Source: Clostridium sp. LS
GTDB taxonomy: Bacteria; Bacillota; Clostridia; Clostridiales; Clostridiaceae
Reading direction: 5' to 3'
DNA length: 64,000 bases
Assembly: GCF_002760435.1 (NCBI RefSeq)
Contig: NZ_AUUU01000121.1
Location: forward strand, 1-64,000
Positions 28,337-36,438 of the stretch are shown here, piece by piece. The translations under genes were made by a program, and so were the position numbers. The notes under the pieces were generated by a model. It searched no databases, was not told where the DNA came from, and saw only the letters and a list, made by a program, of their open reading frames with translations. Each line of letters begins with the position of its first letter. The stretch's first letter is position 1.

Positions 28337-28705
28337 ATGGATAAAGATTTAGACAAATGCGGATGTAATAGTGAAGAAGAAACTTGTGGCTGTGGTGGAC
28401 ATAATCATGGCGAAGAACATGAATGCGGATGCGGGCATGATCATGAAAATGAATGTGGATGCGGATGCCATGATGAAGAAGAGAATTTCGTTATAGATTT
28501 AGAAGATGAAAATGGAAATGTAGTAACATGTCCAATAATTGATGAATTTGAATATGAAGATAATGTATATTACTTAGCTCAAAATCCCGAAGAAGATTCA
28601 GTTTATCTTTTTAGATTAGAAGAAGATGAACTTGTAGTTCCAGATGAGGAAGAATTTGATAGAGTATCAGCTTACTATCAAAACGAGTTAGTAGGCGAAG
28701 AATAA
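28337..28705 (+). CDS. DUF1292 protein with Cys/His-rich N-terminal extension
   Basis: A 122-residue acidic protein. Residues about 50-118 resemble DUF1292 (NVYYLAQN, VYLFRLEEDE, DEEEFDRVSAYYQ). The first 46 residues hold nine cysteines (8, 10, 17, 19, 30, 32, 40, 42, 44) and six histidines (22, 24, 28, 34, 36, 45), mostly as CGC and HxH repeats, a probable metal-binding region. AAAGGAGG lies 7 nt before the ATG. It has its own terminator. Neither the metal nor the role is known; DUF1292 itself has no defined function. Confidence 0.8.
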   Translation: MDKDLDKCGCNSEEETCGCGGHNHGEEHECGCGHDHENECGCGCHDEEENFVIDLEDENGNVVTCPIIDEFEYEDNVYYLAQNPEEDSVYLFRLEEDELVVPDEEEFDRVSAYYQNELVGEE

Positions 28706-28710
28706 TAAAT

Positions 28711-28746
28711 AAAGGACTTTGGTATTTTTACCAAGGTCTTTTGTTT
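28711..28746 (+). terminator. Terminator of the DUF1292 gene
   Basis: Arms AAAGGACTTTGGTA and TACCAAGGTCTTTT pair over about 14 bp with a 3-4 nt loop, followed by TTTGTTT. It begins 6 bp after the stop codon. Confidence 0.8.
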
Positions 28747-28754
28747 AGTACAAT

Positions 28755-28881
28755 AAAGTGATGAATAGTGAATAATTAAGGAAGGAAAGCCTTCGGCTTT
28801 TCAAAAAGTAAATACCATTATAGGAAATTACGAAGTGATTTTAACATCATTTATTCATCATTCATCATAAATTATTCATTT
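28755..28881. repeat. Heptad-arm palindrome (element 9)
   Basis: The left arm from 28762 is TGAATAG, TGAATAA, TTAAGGA. The right arm (28845-28881) has TTATTCA / TCATTCA inverse units. Inner hairpins are GAAAGCC / GGCTTTTC and a degenerate GAAATTACGAAGTGATTTT. The remainder up to 29132 holds the aminotransferase promoter region (TATAAT at about 28988), and I see nothing else in it. Confidence 0.72.
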
Positions 28882-29132
28882 ACCAATGTTGTTTACAATT
28901 CAATATATTAATGATATATTTTTATTATGTGACAAGAATATACAATTGTATTAATGCATCTTTAAAAATAACTATACTAATATGCTATAATTTTTAGTCA
29001 AGCTATACTGATAAGTTGATTAATTCTATTTTTTTGTAGAAATAACCTTTATCTCTTTGGTTGATTGAAAAAGATTAGTGCATCTTTTCACTAAGTTATT
29101 TTAAAAATGCCTGAACTGGAGGGAATAAAGCA

Positions 29133-30326
29133 ATGAATTTATCTAAAAAAGCGGGGAATATCAGTCCATCAATTACTTTGGCAATTACTGCAAAGGCCAA
29201 TGAATTAAAGAGTCAAGGTGTTGATGTAATAAGTTTTGGGGCAGGAGAACCAGATTTTAATACACCAGAAAATATAATACAGGCAGCTATAAAAGCTATG
29301 AATGAAGGAAAAACTAAATATACACCAGCAGGTGGATTATTAGAATTAAAACAAACTATATGTAATAAATTTAAAAATGATAATGGATTAGAATATAAGC
29401 CAAGTCAAATAACAATTTCTACGGGTGCAAAACAATGCTTAGCCAATGTTTTTATGGCTGCTTTGAATCCGGGAGATGAAGTATTAATTCCAGTTCCATA
29501 TTGGGTTAGTTATCCGGAGTTAGTTAAATTAGCGGATGGTGTGCCAGTGATTGTGGAGACATCTGAAGAAAAAAATTATAAATATACAGTTGCTGATTTA
29601 GAAAAAGCTTTAACTAGCAGAACAAAAGCAATAGTGTTAAATAGCCCTAATAATCCAACAGGAACTATTTACCATGAAGATGAACTATTAGATATAGCAA
29701 ATTTTGCTAAGGAGCATGATTTATTAATTATTTCAGATGAAATTTATGAAAAATTGATTTATGATGGAGAAAAGCATATAAGCATAGCATCTTTAAATGA
29801 TGATGCATATGAGAGAACTGTAGTAATAAACGGTGTATCAAAGACATATGCAATGACAGGATGGAGATTAGGATACGTTGCAGCCAGCGAGAAAATAACT
29901 AAGCTTATGACTAGTATTCAAAGTCATATGACATCTAACGTAAATACGATAGCACAGTATGCGGCTATAGAAGCTTTAAATGGACCTGTGGAAGATTTGA
30001 ATAATATGATTAAAGAATTCGAAAATAGAAGGAATTTTATGATATCTAAATTAGAAAAACTTTTTGAGGTATCTATTATAAGACCAAGCGGTGCCTTCTA
30101 TATCATGGTAAATATATCTTCTTATTTAAATACTACATTTAAAGATCAAGTAATAAATGATTCAGTAGATTTTGCAAAAGTATTGTTAGAAGAGGAAAAA
30201 GTTGCAGTAATACCAGGTGCAGGTTTTGGATTAGATGGTTATATAAGATTATCATATGCAACATCTATAGATATAATAGAAAATGGAATAGACAGAATTT
30301 CAACATTCTTAAGTAAAATTAAATAA
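29133..30326 (+). CDS. Pyridoxal-phosphate aminotransferase (aspartate type, class I)
   Basis: A 397-residue fold-type I aminotransferase. SPNNPTGTIY and SDEIYEKLIYDG carry the PLP-contacting Asn, Asp and Tyr. K237 in GVSKTYAMTGWRLGY forms the Schiff base, and the arginine of YIRLSYA near the C terminus binds the substrate carboxylate. It most resembles AspB-type aspartate aminotransferases that move amino groups between aspartate and 2-oxoglutarate, but aromatic or other substrates are possible. GGAGGG precedes the ATG. It appears to be a single-gene unit, followed by unusual palindromes. Confidence 0.9.
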   Translation: MNLSKKAGNISPSITLAITAKANELKSQGVDVISFGAGEPDFNTPENIIQAAIKAMNEGKTKYTPAGGLLELKQTICNKFKNDNGLEYKPSQITISTGAKQCLANVFMAALNPGDEVLIPVPYWVSYPELVKLADGVPVIVETSEEKNYKYTVADLEKALTSRTKAIVLNSPNNPTGTIYHEDELLDIANFAKEHDLLIISDEIYEKLIYDGEKHISIASLNDDAYERTVVINGVSKTYAMTGWRLGYVAASEKITKLMTSIQSHMTSNVNTIAQYAAIEALNGPVEDLNNMIKEFENRRNFMISKLEKLFEVSIIRPSGAFYIMVNISSYLNTTFKDQVINDSVDFAKVLLEEEKVAVIPGAGFGLDGYIRLSYATSIDIIENGIDRISTFLSKIK

Positions 30327-30333
30327 TTGGTAT

Positions 30334-30613
30334 AAATATATATAATCAACATGATTCTAGACTTACCAGCAATCAACCGAAATTAGAAACATTGTTGTTC
30401 CGTCGGACTATGAAAATTTCGCTGGAAGGTTCTAAATAGCTGGTTGTACCCTATTTAGCATGTTCCCATTTTTCAATGTGACAAGCTAAATAGGAACAAC
30501 CAACTATTAAGAACCATCAACATCTTATTTTCAAATGCCGACTTCACAAAAATGTTTCTAATTTCTAGTGTAGATATGCAGCTAAGCCTAGTAGATGTTG
30601 TATATATATTTGT
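30334..30613. repeat. 280-bp multi-segment imperfect palindrome
   Basis: Matching inverted blocks run inward: AAATATATATA, CAACAT, CTAG, then an exact 15-mer (30379-30393 with 30551-30565), GTCGG, ATGAAAAT, and a ~31-bp inner stem (30428-30459 with 30485-30515) around a loop near 30460-30484. No ORF of note lies inside. Alternating TA tracts flank both ends. It could be a miniature inverted-repeat element or a highly structured RNA. Confidence 0.75.
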
Positions 30614-30647
30614 AACTATAAATAAGATTTAAAAAAGTTTATCTTAA

Positions 30648-30676
30648 ATATAATTCCAAAAATAGAATTATATTTT
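30648..30676 (+). terminator. Weak AT-rich hairpin with T tail
   Basis: ATATAATTC / GAATTATAT with an 8-nt loop, followed by TTT. All pairs but one are A-T, so termination would be inefficient. Confidence 0.35.
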
Positions 30677-30753
30677 GACTTAGAGGTAAAATACTGTGAA
30701 AATAGTTTGAATAATTTAAGCATTCGTTTGAAATATTATTTAAGGTAATAAAT

Positions 30754-30824
30754 AATATTTAGTTCTAAGTACTTAATTAAACAGATTAGGTTTAATTAAA
30801 ATTGAGTATTAAGAACTAAATATT
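30754..30824. promoter_or_regulatory. 71-bp leader palindrome before the HAD phosphatase gene
   Basis: A perfect 13-bp outer stem (AATATTTAGTTCT / AGAACTAAATATT) encloses TTAATTAAA / TTTAATTAA, with partial pairing between. It ends about 10 bp before the ribosome site, so in RNA it would be a long stem just 5' of the start. It may control translation or be a protein-binding operator. Confidence 0.5.
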
Positions 30825-30847
30825 AAGGCAAAGGGTGGGTATTGGCT

Positions 30848-31486
30848 TTGAAGAAACTTGCTATATTTGATATTGATTATACTATTACTAAGAAAGAGAC
30901 TTTAATGGAGTTGTTTAAATATGTAATAAAAAATGATAGAAAGAATATTCGATTCCTACCAAGGGCAGCTTATTGCGGACTTATGTATACTTTAAAAATA
31001 TATGATGAGAGAGAAGTAAAAGAAAAGTTTTTAAAATTTATAGATGGAATTAAGGAACAAGACTTAGCGGAACTTGTTAAAAATTTTTATAATGACAAAT
31101 TAACAAGTATATTATATGAAGATGCACTCAAAATGATGAAAAAACTTAAAAGTGAAGGATATGATATTTACTTAATATCAGCATCACCTGAATTTTATAT
31201 TAATGAGTTTTATGCGATTAAGGAAGTCGATAAGATAATAGGAACTAGATTTACTTTTAAAGAAGGAATTTTCACAAGAAAAATGGAAGGTAAAAATTGC
31301 AAAGGCGAAGAAAAAGTAAGAAGATTAATGGAGGTTATTGAAAGTGAACATATAGAAGTGGATTTCAAAGAATCATATATGTTTTCGGACTCGTTATCTG
31401 ATAAGCCTTTACTGGATTTAGTTGGAAAGCCATATTTAATAAATTATAAAAAAAATCATAATATAGAAATATTAAAATGGAAATAA
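30848..31486 (+). CDS. HAD-IB family phosphatase
   Basis: A 212-residue HAD phosphatase related to phosphoserine phosphatase. Motif I is FDIDYTIT, with the nucleophile Asp and acid/base Asp (residues 8 and 10). Motif II is LISASPEF, the lysine is in GKNCKGEEK, and motif IV is FSDSLSDKPLL. The cap lies between motifs I and II, as in subfamily IB. I favour the TTG at 30848, 8 nt after GGGTGGG, over the TTG two codons earlier. The gene sits behind a 71-bp palindrome and 37 bp before the next CDS, probably co-transcribed. The substrate is unknown. Confidence 0.82.
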   Translation: MKKLAIFDIDYTITKKETLMELFKYVIKNDRKNIRFLPRAAYCGLMYTLKIYDEREVKEKFLKFIDGIKEQDLAELVKNFYNDKLTSILYEDALKMMKKLKSEGYDIYLISASPEFYINEFYAIKEVDKIIGTRFTFKEGIFTRKMEGKNCKGEEKVRRLMEVIESEHIEVDFKESYMFSDSLSDKPLLDLVGKPYLINYKKNHNIEILKWK

Positions 31487-31523
31487 TATATTTTATTTGA
31501 GTAAGGAAAAAGGGAGGGGAATT

Positions 31524-32264
31524 ATGGAAGATAAGGTCATATATGAGGTATTGAGAGTTATTAATGGAATTCCAATTTTTTTAGAGGCACATTTGAAAAG
31601 AATGAAAAATTCATTTCAATTAATAAATGAAGAATTTACATTAAGTTACGAAGAAACTGTAAATAAAATAAATAATTTAATAAAGAGTGAAAATAAACTT
31701 AATGGAAATATAAAAATAACTTATGGGATAAATGAAAAAGTATTACGGATATTTTTCATAGAGCATTCTTATCCAACTGAAGATATGTATAAAGATGGTG
31801 TAAGCACTATTTTATATTTTGGAGAGAGAAAAAATCCAAATGCGAAAATAATTAATGATGCTTTTAGAGAAAATGTAAATAGAGAGATAAAAGATAAAGG
31901 CGCTTATGAGGCAATATTAGTCGATAAAAATGGATATATAACAGAAGGCAGCAGGTCAAATATATTTATGGTTAAGGATAATATACTTATGACTTCACCT
32001 ACAAAAGCAGTTTTGCCAGGAGTTACTAGAGGTGAAATTATAAGTTTGGCTAAAAATATTGGAATTGAAATTGAAGAAATAGAGTATAAATATTCCGATA
32101 TAGATAAACTTGGTGGCATGTTTATATCAGGAACGTCTCCAAAAGTCTTACCAATAAAAAAAGTAGATAACATGGATTTAGATCCTAACAATAGGATTAT
32201 TAGAAAGTTAATGAAAGAGTACAATAATCAAATAAAAAAGTATTTGGAAGAAAATGATTTATAA
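31524..32264 (+). CDS. Class IV aminotransferase (aminodeoxychorismate lyase / D-amino-acid transaminase type)
   Basis: A 246-residue fold-type IV PLP enzyme. The catalytic lysine lies in the INDAFREN region (about residue 113), EGSRSNIFMV is the PLP-phosphate signature, and PGVTRGEII and SGTSPKVLPI complete the family pattern. Members include PabC (4-amino-4-deoxychorismate lyase, folate), branched-chain and D-alanine aminotransferases. The short length and the sequence slightly favour PabC or D-amino-acid transaminase, but no pab genes are adjacent. ATG at 31524 follows GGGAGGGG. It shares a transcript with the HAD gene upstream. Confidence 0.82.
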   Translation: MEDKVIYEVLRVINGIPIFLEAHLKRMKNSFQLINEEFTLSYEETVNKINNLIKSENKLNGNIKITYGINEKVLRIFFIEHSYPTEDMYKDGVSTILYFGERKNPNAKIINDAFRENVNREIKDKGAYEAILVDKNGYITEGSRSNIFMVKDNILMTSPTKAVLPGVTRGEIISLAKNIGIEIEEIEYKYSDIDKLGGMFISGTSPKVLPIKKVDNMDLDPNNRIIRKLMKEYNNQIKKYLEENDL

Positions 32265-32379
32265 GGTAATTTGTATTAAAGTGTAAAATAATATAGATTA
32301 ATATAAAATATGGATATAAAATTAGATAATGCTGTGGTATACTTTAATGTAAGAAGTATTTTTTATGGAGGAGATATTT

Positions 32380-34335
32380 ATGAATTTAAAATTTTCTGCA
32401 ACATCCTTAGATGAATGTCTTGAAAAAGCATCTTCTAAATTGAATATTTCTAAAGAAGCTCTAAAATATAGGGTGACTAAGGAAGAAAGAAAACTTTTTA
32501 GAAAAATAGTAGAAATAGAAGTACTAGAAGGGGAAGTTAGTACAACAGAAATTACTGAAAAAGAAATAGTTGGTAATTTAGAAGAAGAGGAAAAACAAAA
32601 AGAAACCTTTGGAGCTAAGGTAGAAAATGGGAAGATAATAATAACAGAACCTAAAGAAAAGGGAGATGTTATTACTATAAAGTCATGTCCAGGAGTTACA
32701 TTAATAATTAATGGGCAGGAGTGCGATCAAATAACACCAGTAACAGCAGAAGATAAAATAGAATATAAATTTGAAGAAAATGAACCAGTGAGAAATGTTA
32801 ATATATCGATTACAACTGATAGAATGGAAGCTTATATTAATATAGAAACTATCCCAGCACACGTATATAAGCTAGCTGATCAGGAATATCACAAAAATTT
32901 AACACTAGTAAAGAAAAAAGTTGAAGATAAGTATCCAGCAAAATATACTTCAAGTGAATTAAGAGAATTATTAAAAAATAAAGGTATTCGATATGGAATT
33001 ATTGAGGAAGAACTAGAAGCATTATGCGTTGAGCATAATGCTAACAATGTATTAATAGCAAAAGGATTACCAGTCCAAGATGATATACCAGATGAAATTA
33101 AGCTTGAATTTACCGAATCTCTAGAATTAAATTATAAGGAAACCGATGAGAGAGTAGACTACAGAAATAGGTTTTTAATTTCAAATGTGAATGTAGGTGA
33201 TGTTATTGCTAGAATAATACCAGGAAAGCTTGGAAATGATGGACAAGATGTTCTTGGTATGTTAATTAAAAAGAAACCAGCCAAAAAAACTGTGGTAAAG
33301 GTTGGAGACGGATGTAAGCTTGAAAATAATGAAGTTATAGCAACTACTGAAGGCAAGCCGGCTTTTAAAGCTAATACGTTTACTGTGAACAAGCTGTATA
33401 AAGTTGACCAAGTTGATCTAAAGAGCGGAAACATAGACTTTGTGGGAAATGTAGAGGTTGTTGGTGCTGTATTAGAGGCTATGGAAGTTAAAGCTGGAAA
33501 TGAGTTACATGTTGGAAAAAATGTAGAGTCAGCTGTATTAAGAGCCTCCGGGGAAGTTATCATTAGCGGTAATATATTAAATTCTACGGTAACTGCTGGA
33601 TGTGAAAATGTTGAAAGAAGGCAGTATTTTGATCATTTAGTAAATTTAAAAAGTATTATTGAAGATTTGGCATCTTCAGTACAGCAAGTAAAAGAAAATA
33701 ATTTATTAGGACAAAGACAAGATGGAGAAATAATTAAAATATTAATTGAAAATAAATTTAAGTCATTGCCACAAATATCAAGAAGTATTTTAAATTATAA
33801 TATGTCCTTAGGAATTCAACATAGTGAATTAACTTCGTTTATAATAAATAAATTGTTAGGGCTTGGTCCACTTAAAATTAAAAATTATAAAGAATTAGTA
33901 GAATTTGCTGAAATACTAAATGAAGAAATTGATGAAATAGAGGCATTGATTGTAGTTCCAACAAATATTTATTTAGGTTATGCACAAGGTTCAACTATAG
34001 AGGCATCTGGAAGTGTATTTATAACTGGAAAGGGACAGTATACATCCAATATAATAGCGCTAAATAATATAGAATTTATTGGTGAAAATTCTGTTTGTAG
34101 AGGCGGAACATTAAGTGCAGGCTGTGAGATAAAAGCAAAGACAGTTGGAAGTACTGCAGGGGTTGGTACCATTTTAAAAGTTCCGAAAAAGGGCCGTATT
34201 ACAGCTGATATAGTATATAATAATACAATATTCTGTTTTGGAGAAAAACAAATAATGTTAGAAGTTTCCTCAAAAAATGTAGAAGCATATGTAGATAAAG
34301 ATGGTGAAATAACAATTGATAAATTTATATTATAG
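32380..34335 (+). CDS. FapA family (DUF342) protein
   Basis: A 651-residue protein. The first ~50 residues resemble the Jag-N/KHN domain (LDECLEKASSKLNISKEAL). The remainder is the DUF342/FapA polymer-type region with repeated V-GN-A and GK-V-SAVL strands (about 350-420 and 530-600) around a central helical insert (about 415-520). FapA proteins are linked to polymeric sheath or cell-envelope functions, but the molecular role is unclear. ATG at 32380 follows GGAGGAG; an earlier ATG lies within that site. It leads the che operon, with the cheW ribosome site overlapping its stop, so a motility or polar-localisation role is likely but inferred. Confidence 0.8.
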   Translation: MNLKFSATSLDECLEKASSKLNISKEALKYRVTKEERKLFRKIVEIEVLEGEVSTTEITEKEIVGNLEEEEKQKETFGAKVENGKIIITEPKEKGDVITIKSCPGVTLIINGQECDQITPVTAEDKIEYKFEENEPVRNVNISITTDRMEAYINIETIPAHVYKLADQEYHKNLTLVKKKVEDKYPAKYTSSELRELLKNKGIRYGIIEEELEALCVEHNANNVLIAKGLPVQDDIPDEIKLEFTESLELNYKETDERVDYRNRFLISNVNVGDVIARIIPGKLGNDGQDVLGMLIKKKPAKKTVVKVGDGCKLENNEVIATTEGKPAFKANTFTVNKLYKVDQVDLKSGNIDFVGNVEVVGAVLEAMEVKAGNELHVGKNVESAVLRASGEVIISGNILNSTVTAGCENVERRQYFDHLVNLKSIIEDLASSVQQVKENNLLGQRQDGEIIKILIENKFKSLPQISRSILNYNMSLGIQHSELTSFIINKLLGLGPLKIKNYKELVEFAEILNEEIDEIEALIVVPTNIYLGYAQGSTIEASGSVFITGKGQYTSNIIALNNIEFIGENSVCRGGTLSAGCEIKAKTVGSTAGVGTILKVPKKGRITADIVYNNTIFCFGEKQIMLEVSSKNVEAYVDKDGEITIDKFIL

Positions 34336-34349
34336 GAGGTTTTAAGATA

Positions 34350-34799
34350 ATGGCTAGTAAAGAAATTAAGATATTAATATTCGGATTAAATGGGGAACAT
34401 TATGCCACAGATATAAAGGAAGTTGAAAGAATATTAGGTTATCAAGAGCCAACTGTTCTTCCAGATGCACCTGACTTTGTAAAAGGAGTAATTAACCATG
34501 AGCAAAGCATACTTCCAATAATAAGTCTATCAAAAAAATTTAATTTTGGTGAAGACAAGCAAAGCGAAAATAGAAAGATAATTGTTGTTAAAAGAGATGA
34601 AAATAAATTTGGTATTATTGTAGAAAATGTTTATGAAGTAAGAGATGTGAATAGCGATTTGCTAGAAGTAGCACCTCCTATTACAGCGACAATTGATAAA
34701 AAGTATATTTCAGGATTAATTAAATTAGAAGATAATATAGTTATTTTATTAGATTTAGAAAAGATATTATCTTCAGAGGATGAAAAAAACATCTTTTAG
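34350..34799 (+). CDS. cheW: Chemotaxis coupling protein CheW (first copy)
   Basis: A 149-residue CheW-domain protein that links chemoreceptors to CheA. Features include the strand IKILIFGLNGEHYATDIKEVERIL, the receptor-contact region PDFVKGVINHEQSILPIISL, and DNIVILLDLEKIL at the end. It starts 14 bp after the fapA-like stop and 9 bp before cheD, in one operon. A second, shorter CheW is at 40484. The two may serve different receptor sets. Confidence 0.92.
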   Translation: MASKEIKILIFGLNGEHYATDIKEVERILGYQEPTVLPDAPDFVKGVINHEQSILPIISLSKKFNFGEDKQSENRKIIVVKRDENKFGIIVENVYEVRDVNSDLLEVAPPITATIDKKYISGLIKLEDNIVILLDLEKILSSEDEKNIF

Positions 34800-34808
34800 G
34801 GGGTAAAA

Positions 34809-35297
34809 ATGGTAAGTACAGAAATAAAAGTTGGAATAGCCGATTTGAATTTGGTACTAGATCCAGGATCCATAATGACAATAGGATTAGGCTCATGTAT
34901 TGGGATTGCATTATATGACAAGACACTTAAGGTGGCAGGATTAGCTCATATAATGCTTCCAGATAGTACTCAGTTTAAAAGTAATGCAAACCCCATGAAA
35001 TTTGCAGATTTAGCTGTTCCAATGCTAATTGAAAAAATGGAGAAACAAGGGTGTAGAAAGAGAAATCTTATAGCCAAAATTGCTGGAGGTGCTTCAATGT
35101 TTAATTTTTCTGATAAAAGCATAATTAGTGATATTGGCAAAAGAAATAGTGATGCAGTAAAGAAAGCATTAAAAGAAGAAACTATTCCTATAGTCGCTGA
35201 GGAAATAGGTGGTAATAAAGGGAGAACGATGATATTTTATACAAATGATGGAAAAGTAGTGCTTAAAGTTGTAGGTCTTGGAATCGTAGAAATATAA
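34809..35297 (+). CDS. cheD: Chemoreceptor glutamine deamidase CheD
   Basis: A 162-residue CheD with the nucleophile cysteine in TIGLGSCIGIALYD (about residue 38) and the histidine in GLAHIMLPDS. It deamidates receptor glutamines and, in Bacillus-type chemotaxis, binds CheC to raise its CheY-P phosphatase activity. cheC is present at 39483, so that adaptation loop is likely active here. Short gaps on both sides place it inside the che operon. Confidence 0.95.
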   Translation: MVSTEIKVGIADLNLVLDPGSIMTIGLGSCIGIALYDKTLKVAGLAHIMLPDSTQFKSNANPMKFADLAVPMLIEKMEKQGCRKRNLIAKIAGGASMFNFSDKSIISDIGKRNSDAVKKALKEETIPIVAEEIGGNKGRTMIFYTNDGKVVLKVVGLGIVEI

Positions 35298-35329
35298 AAT
35301 TATAAAATTTAGAGAAGAGGTGTGATTAG

Positions 35330-36430
35330 GTGGAGAAAATAAAAATCATAGTTGTAGACGACTCAGCATTTATGAGAAAAGCAATATCAGATATGATAGA
35401 GTCAGAAAGCAATTTTGAAGTTATAGCAAAATTAAGAGATGGACGAGAATTAATTGAAAAGGTAGATAAATATAGTCCAGACCTTATCACATTGGATGTA
35501 CATATGAAGGACTTAGATGGACTTGCAACGCTTAAAGAACTTAAAAGATTAGGTAAGAACTATCCAATAATTATGCTAAGCAGTGCAACAACTGAAGGCT
35601 CAGAATTAACTTTAGAGTGCTTGGATAATGGTGCAATTTCATTTATAACTAAGCCGTCAGGTGCTATTTCATTAGATATAGCGAAAGTTCAAAAAAACTT
35701 AATAGAACAGATTAAAAGTATAACTAGCAGCGTGAATTTAAAAAGAAAAAGCAGCAATGTACATCGTGAGACAAGCAATAAGTTTACCAATGAAACTATA
35801 GTAAAAGAAGTAAAGGAAAATAAAACAAACATAAATGTTTCAGTTGTTATTCCTAAAAGTAAAAAAATTGATGCTGTTGTCATTGGCGCATCTACAGGAG
35901 GTCCTAAAGCGCTCCAGGAAGTATTGACTAAATTTCCAGCAAATTTAGGTGTTCCAGTATTTGTAGTCCAACATATGCCAGAAGGCTTTACTAAAGTATT
36001 TTCTGAAAGATTGGATAAAGCTTGCAATATGAAAGTAGTTGAAGCTTCTGATGGTATGAAAATAAATAATGATACTATATACATAGCAAAAGGCGGGCAG
36101 CATATGACAGTTGGTTCGAGTAGTGCCATACATTTAAATAATGAACCTCCAATTTGGGGGGTAAGGCCAGCAGTAGATAAACTATTTAATTCTGCTATAA
36201 AAGTATATAAAGGAAATTTAGTTTCTGCAATCTTAACTGGAATGGGAAAAGATGGAGCTGATGGAACTGCAAATATAAAAGATTATGGCGGTATAACAAT
36301 ATCTGAAGATAAATCAACATGCACAATTTATGGTATGCCAAAAGCAGCTTTTGAAACAGGTAAGGTAGATTTAGTATTACCACTTGATGAAATTGCTCGA
36401 AACATAATAAGAATAGTAAAAGGTGTGTAG
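35330..36430 (+). CDS. cheB: Chemotaxis methylesterase CheB
   Basis: A 366-residue two-domain protein. The receiver domain has phospho-acceptor D56 (LITLDVHMKDLDG). A linker follows, then the methylesterase with the catalytic triad S188 (GASTGGPKAL), H215 (VVQHMPEGF) and D308 (GMGKDGADG). It removes methyl groups from receptors and can deamidate glutamines. The start is GTG at 35330 behind AGAGGTG. It is separated from cheR by 8 bp, a natural pair of opposing adaptation enzymes. Confidence 0.96.
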   Translation: MEKIKIIVVDDSAFMRKAISDMIESESNFEVIAKLRDGRELIEKVDKYSPDLITLDVHMKDLDGLATLKELKRLGKNYPIIMLSSATTEGSELTLECLDNGAISFITKPSGAISLDIAKVQKNLIEQIKSITSSVNLKRKSSNVHRETSNKFTNETIVKEVKENKTNINVSVVIPKSKKIDAVVIGASTGGPKALQEVLTKFPANLGVPVFVVQHMPEGFTKVFSERLDKACNMKVVEASDGMKINNDTIYIAKGGQHMTVGSSSAIHLNNEPPIWGVRPAVDKLFNSAIKVYKGNLVSAILTGMGKDGADGTANIKDYGGITISEDKSTCTIYGMPKAAFETGKVDLVLPLDEIARNIIRIVKGV

Positions 36431-36438
36431 GAGGAAAC

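Noticed and set aside
28891-29132. Riboswitch or T-box before the aminotransferase gene
   Set aside because: Only short AT-rich hairpins are present, with no T-box sequence and no terminator/antiterminator pair.
35689-36129. Antisense open frame of 146 codons opposite cheB
   Set aside because: It has no ribosome site and its composition mirrors the cheB codons. It is a shadow of a conserved gene, as are the other long minus-strand frames in the che/fla region.
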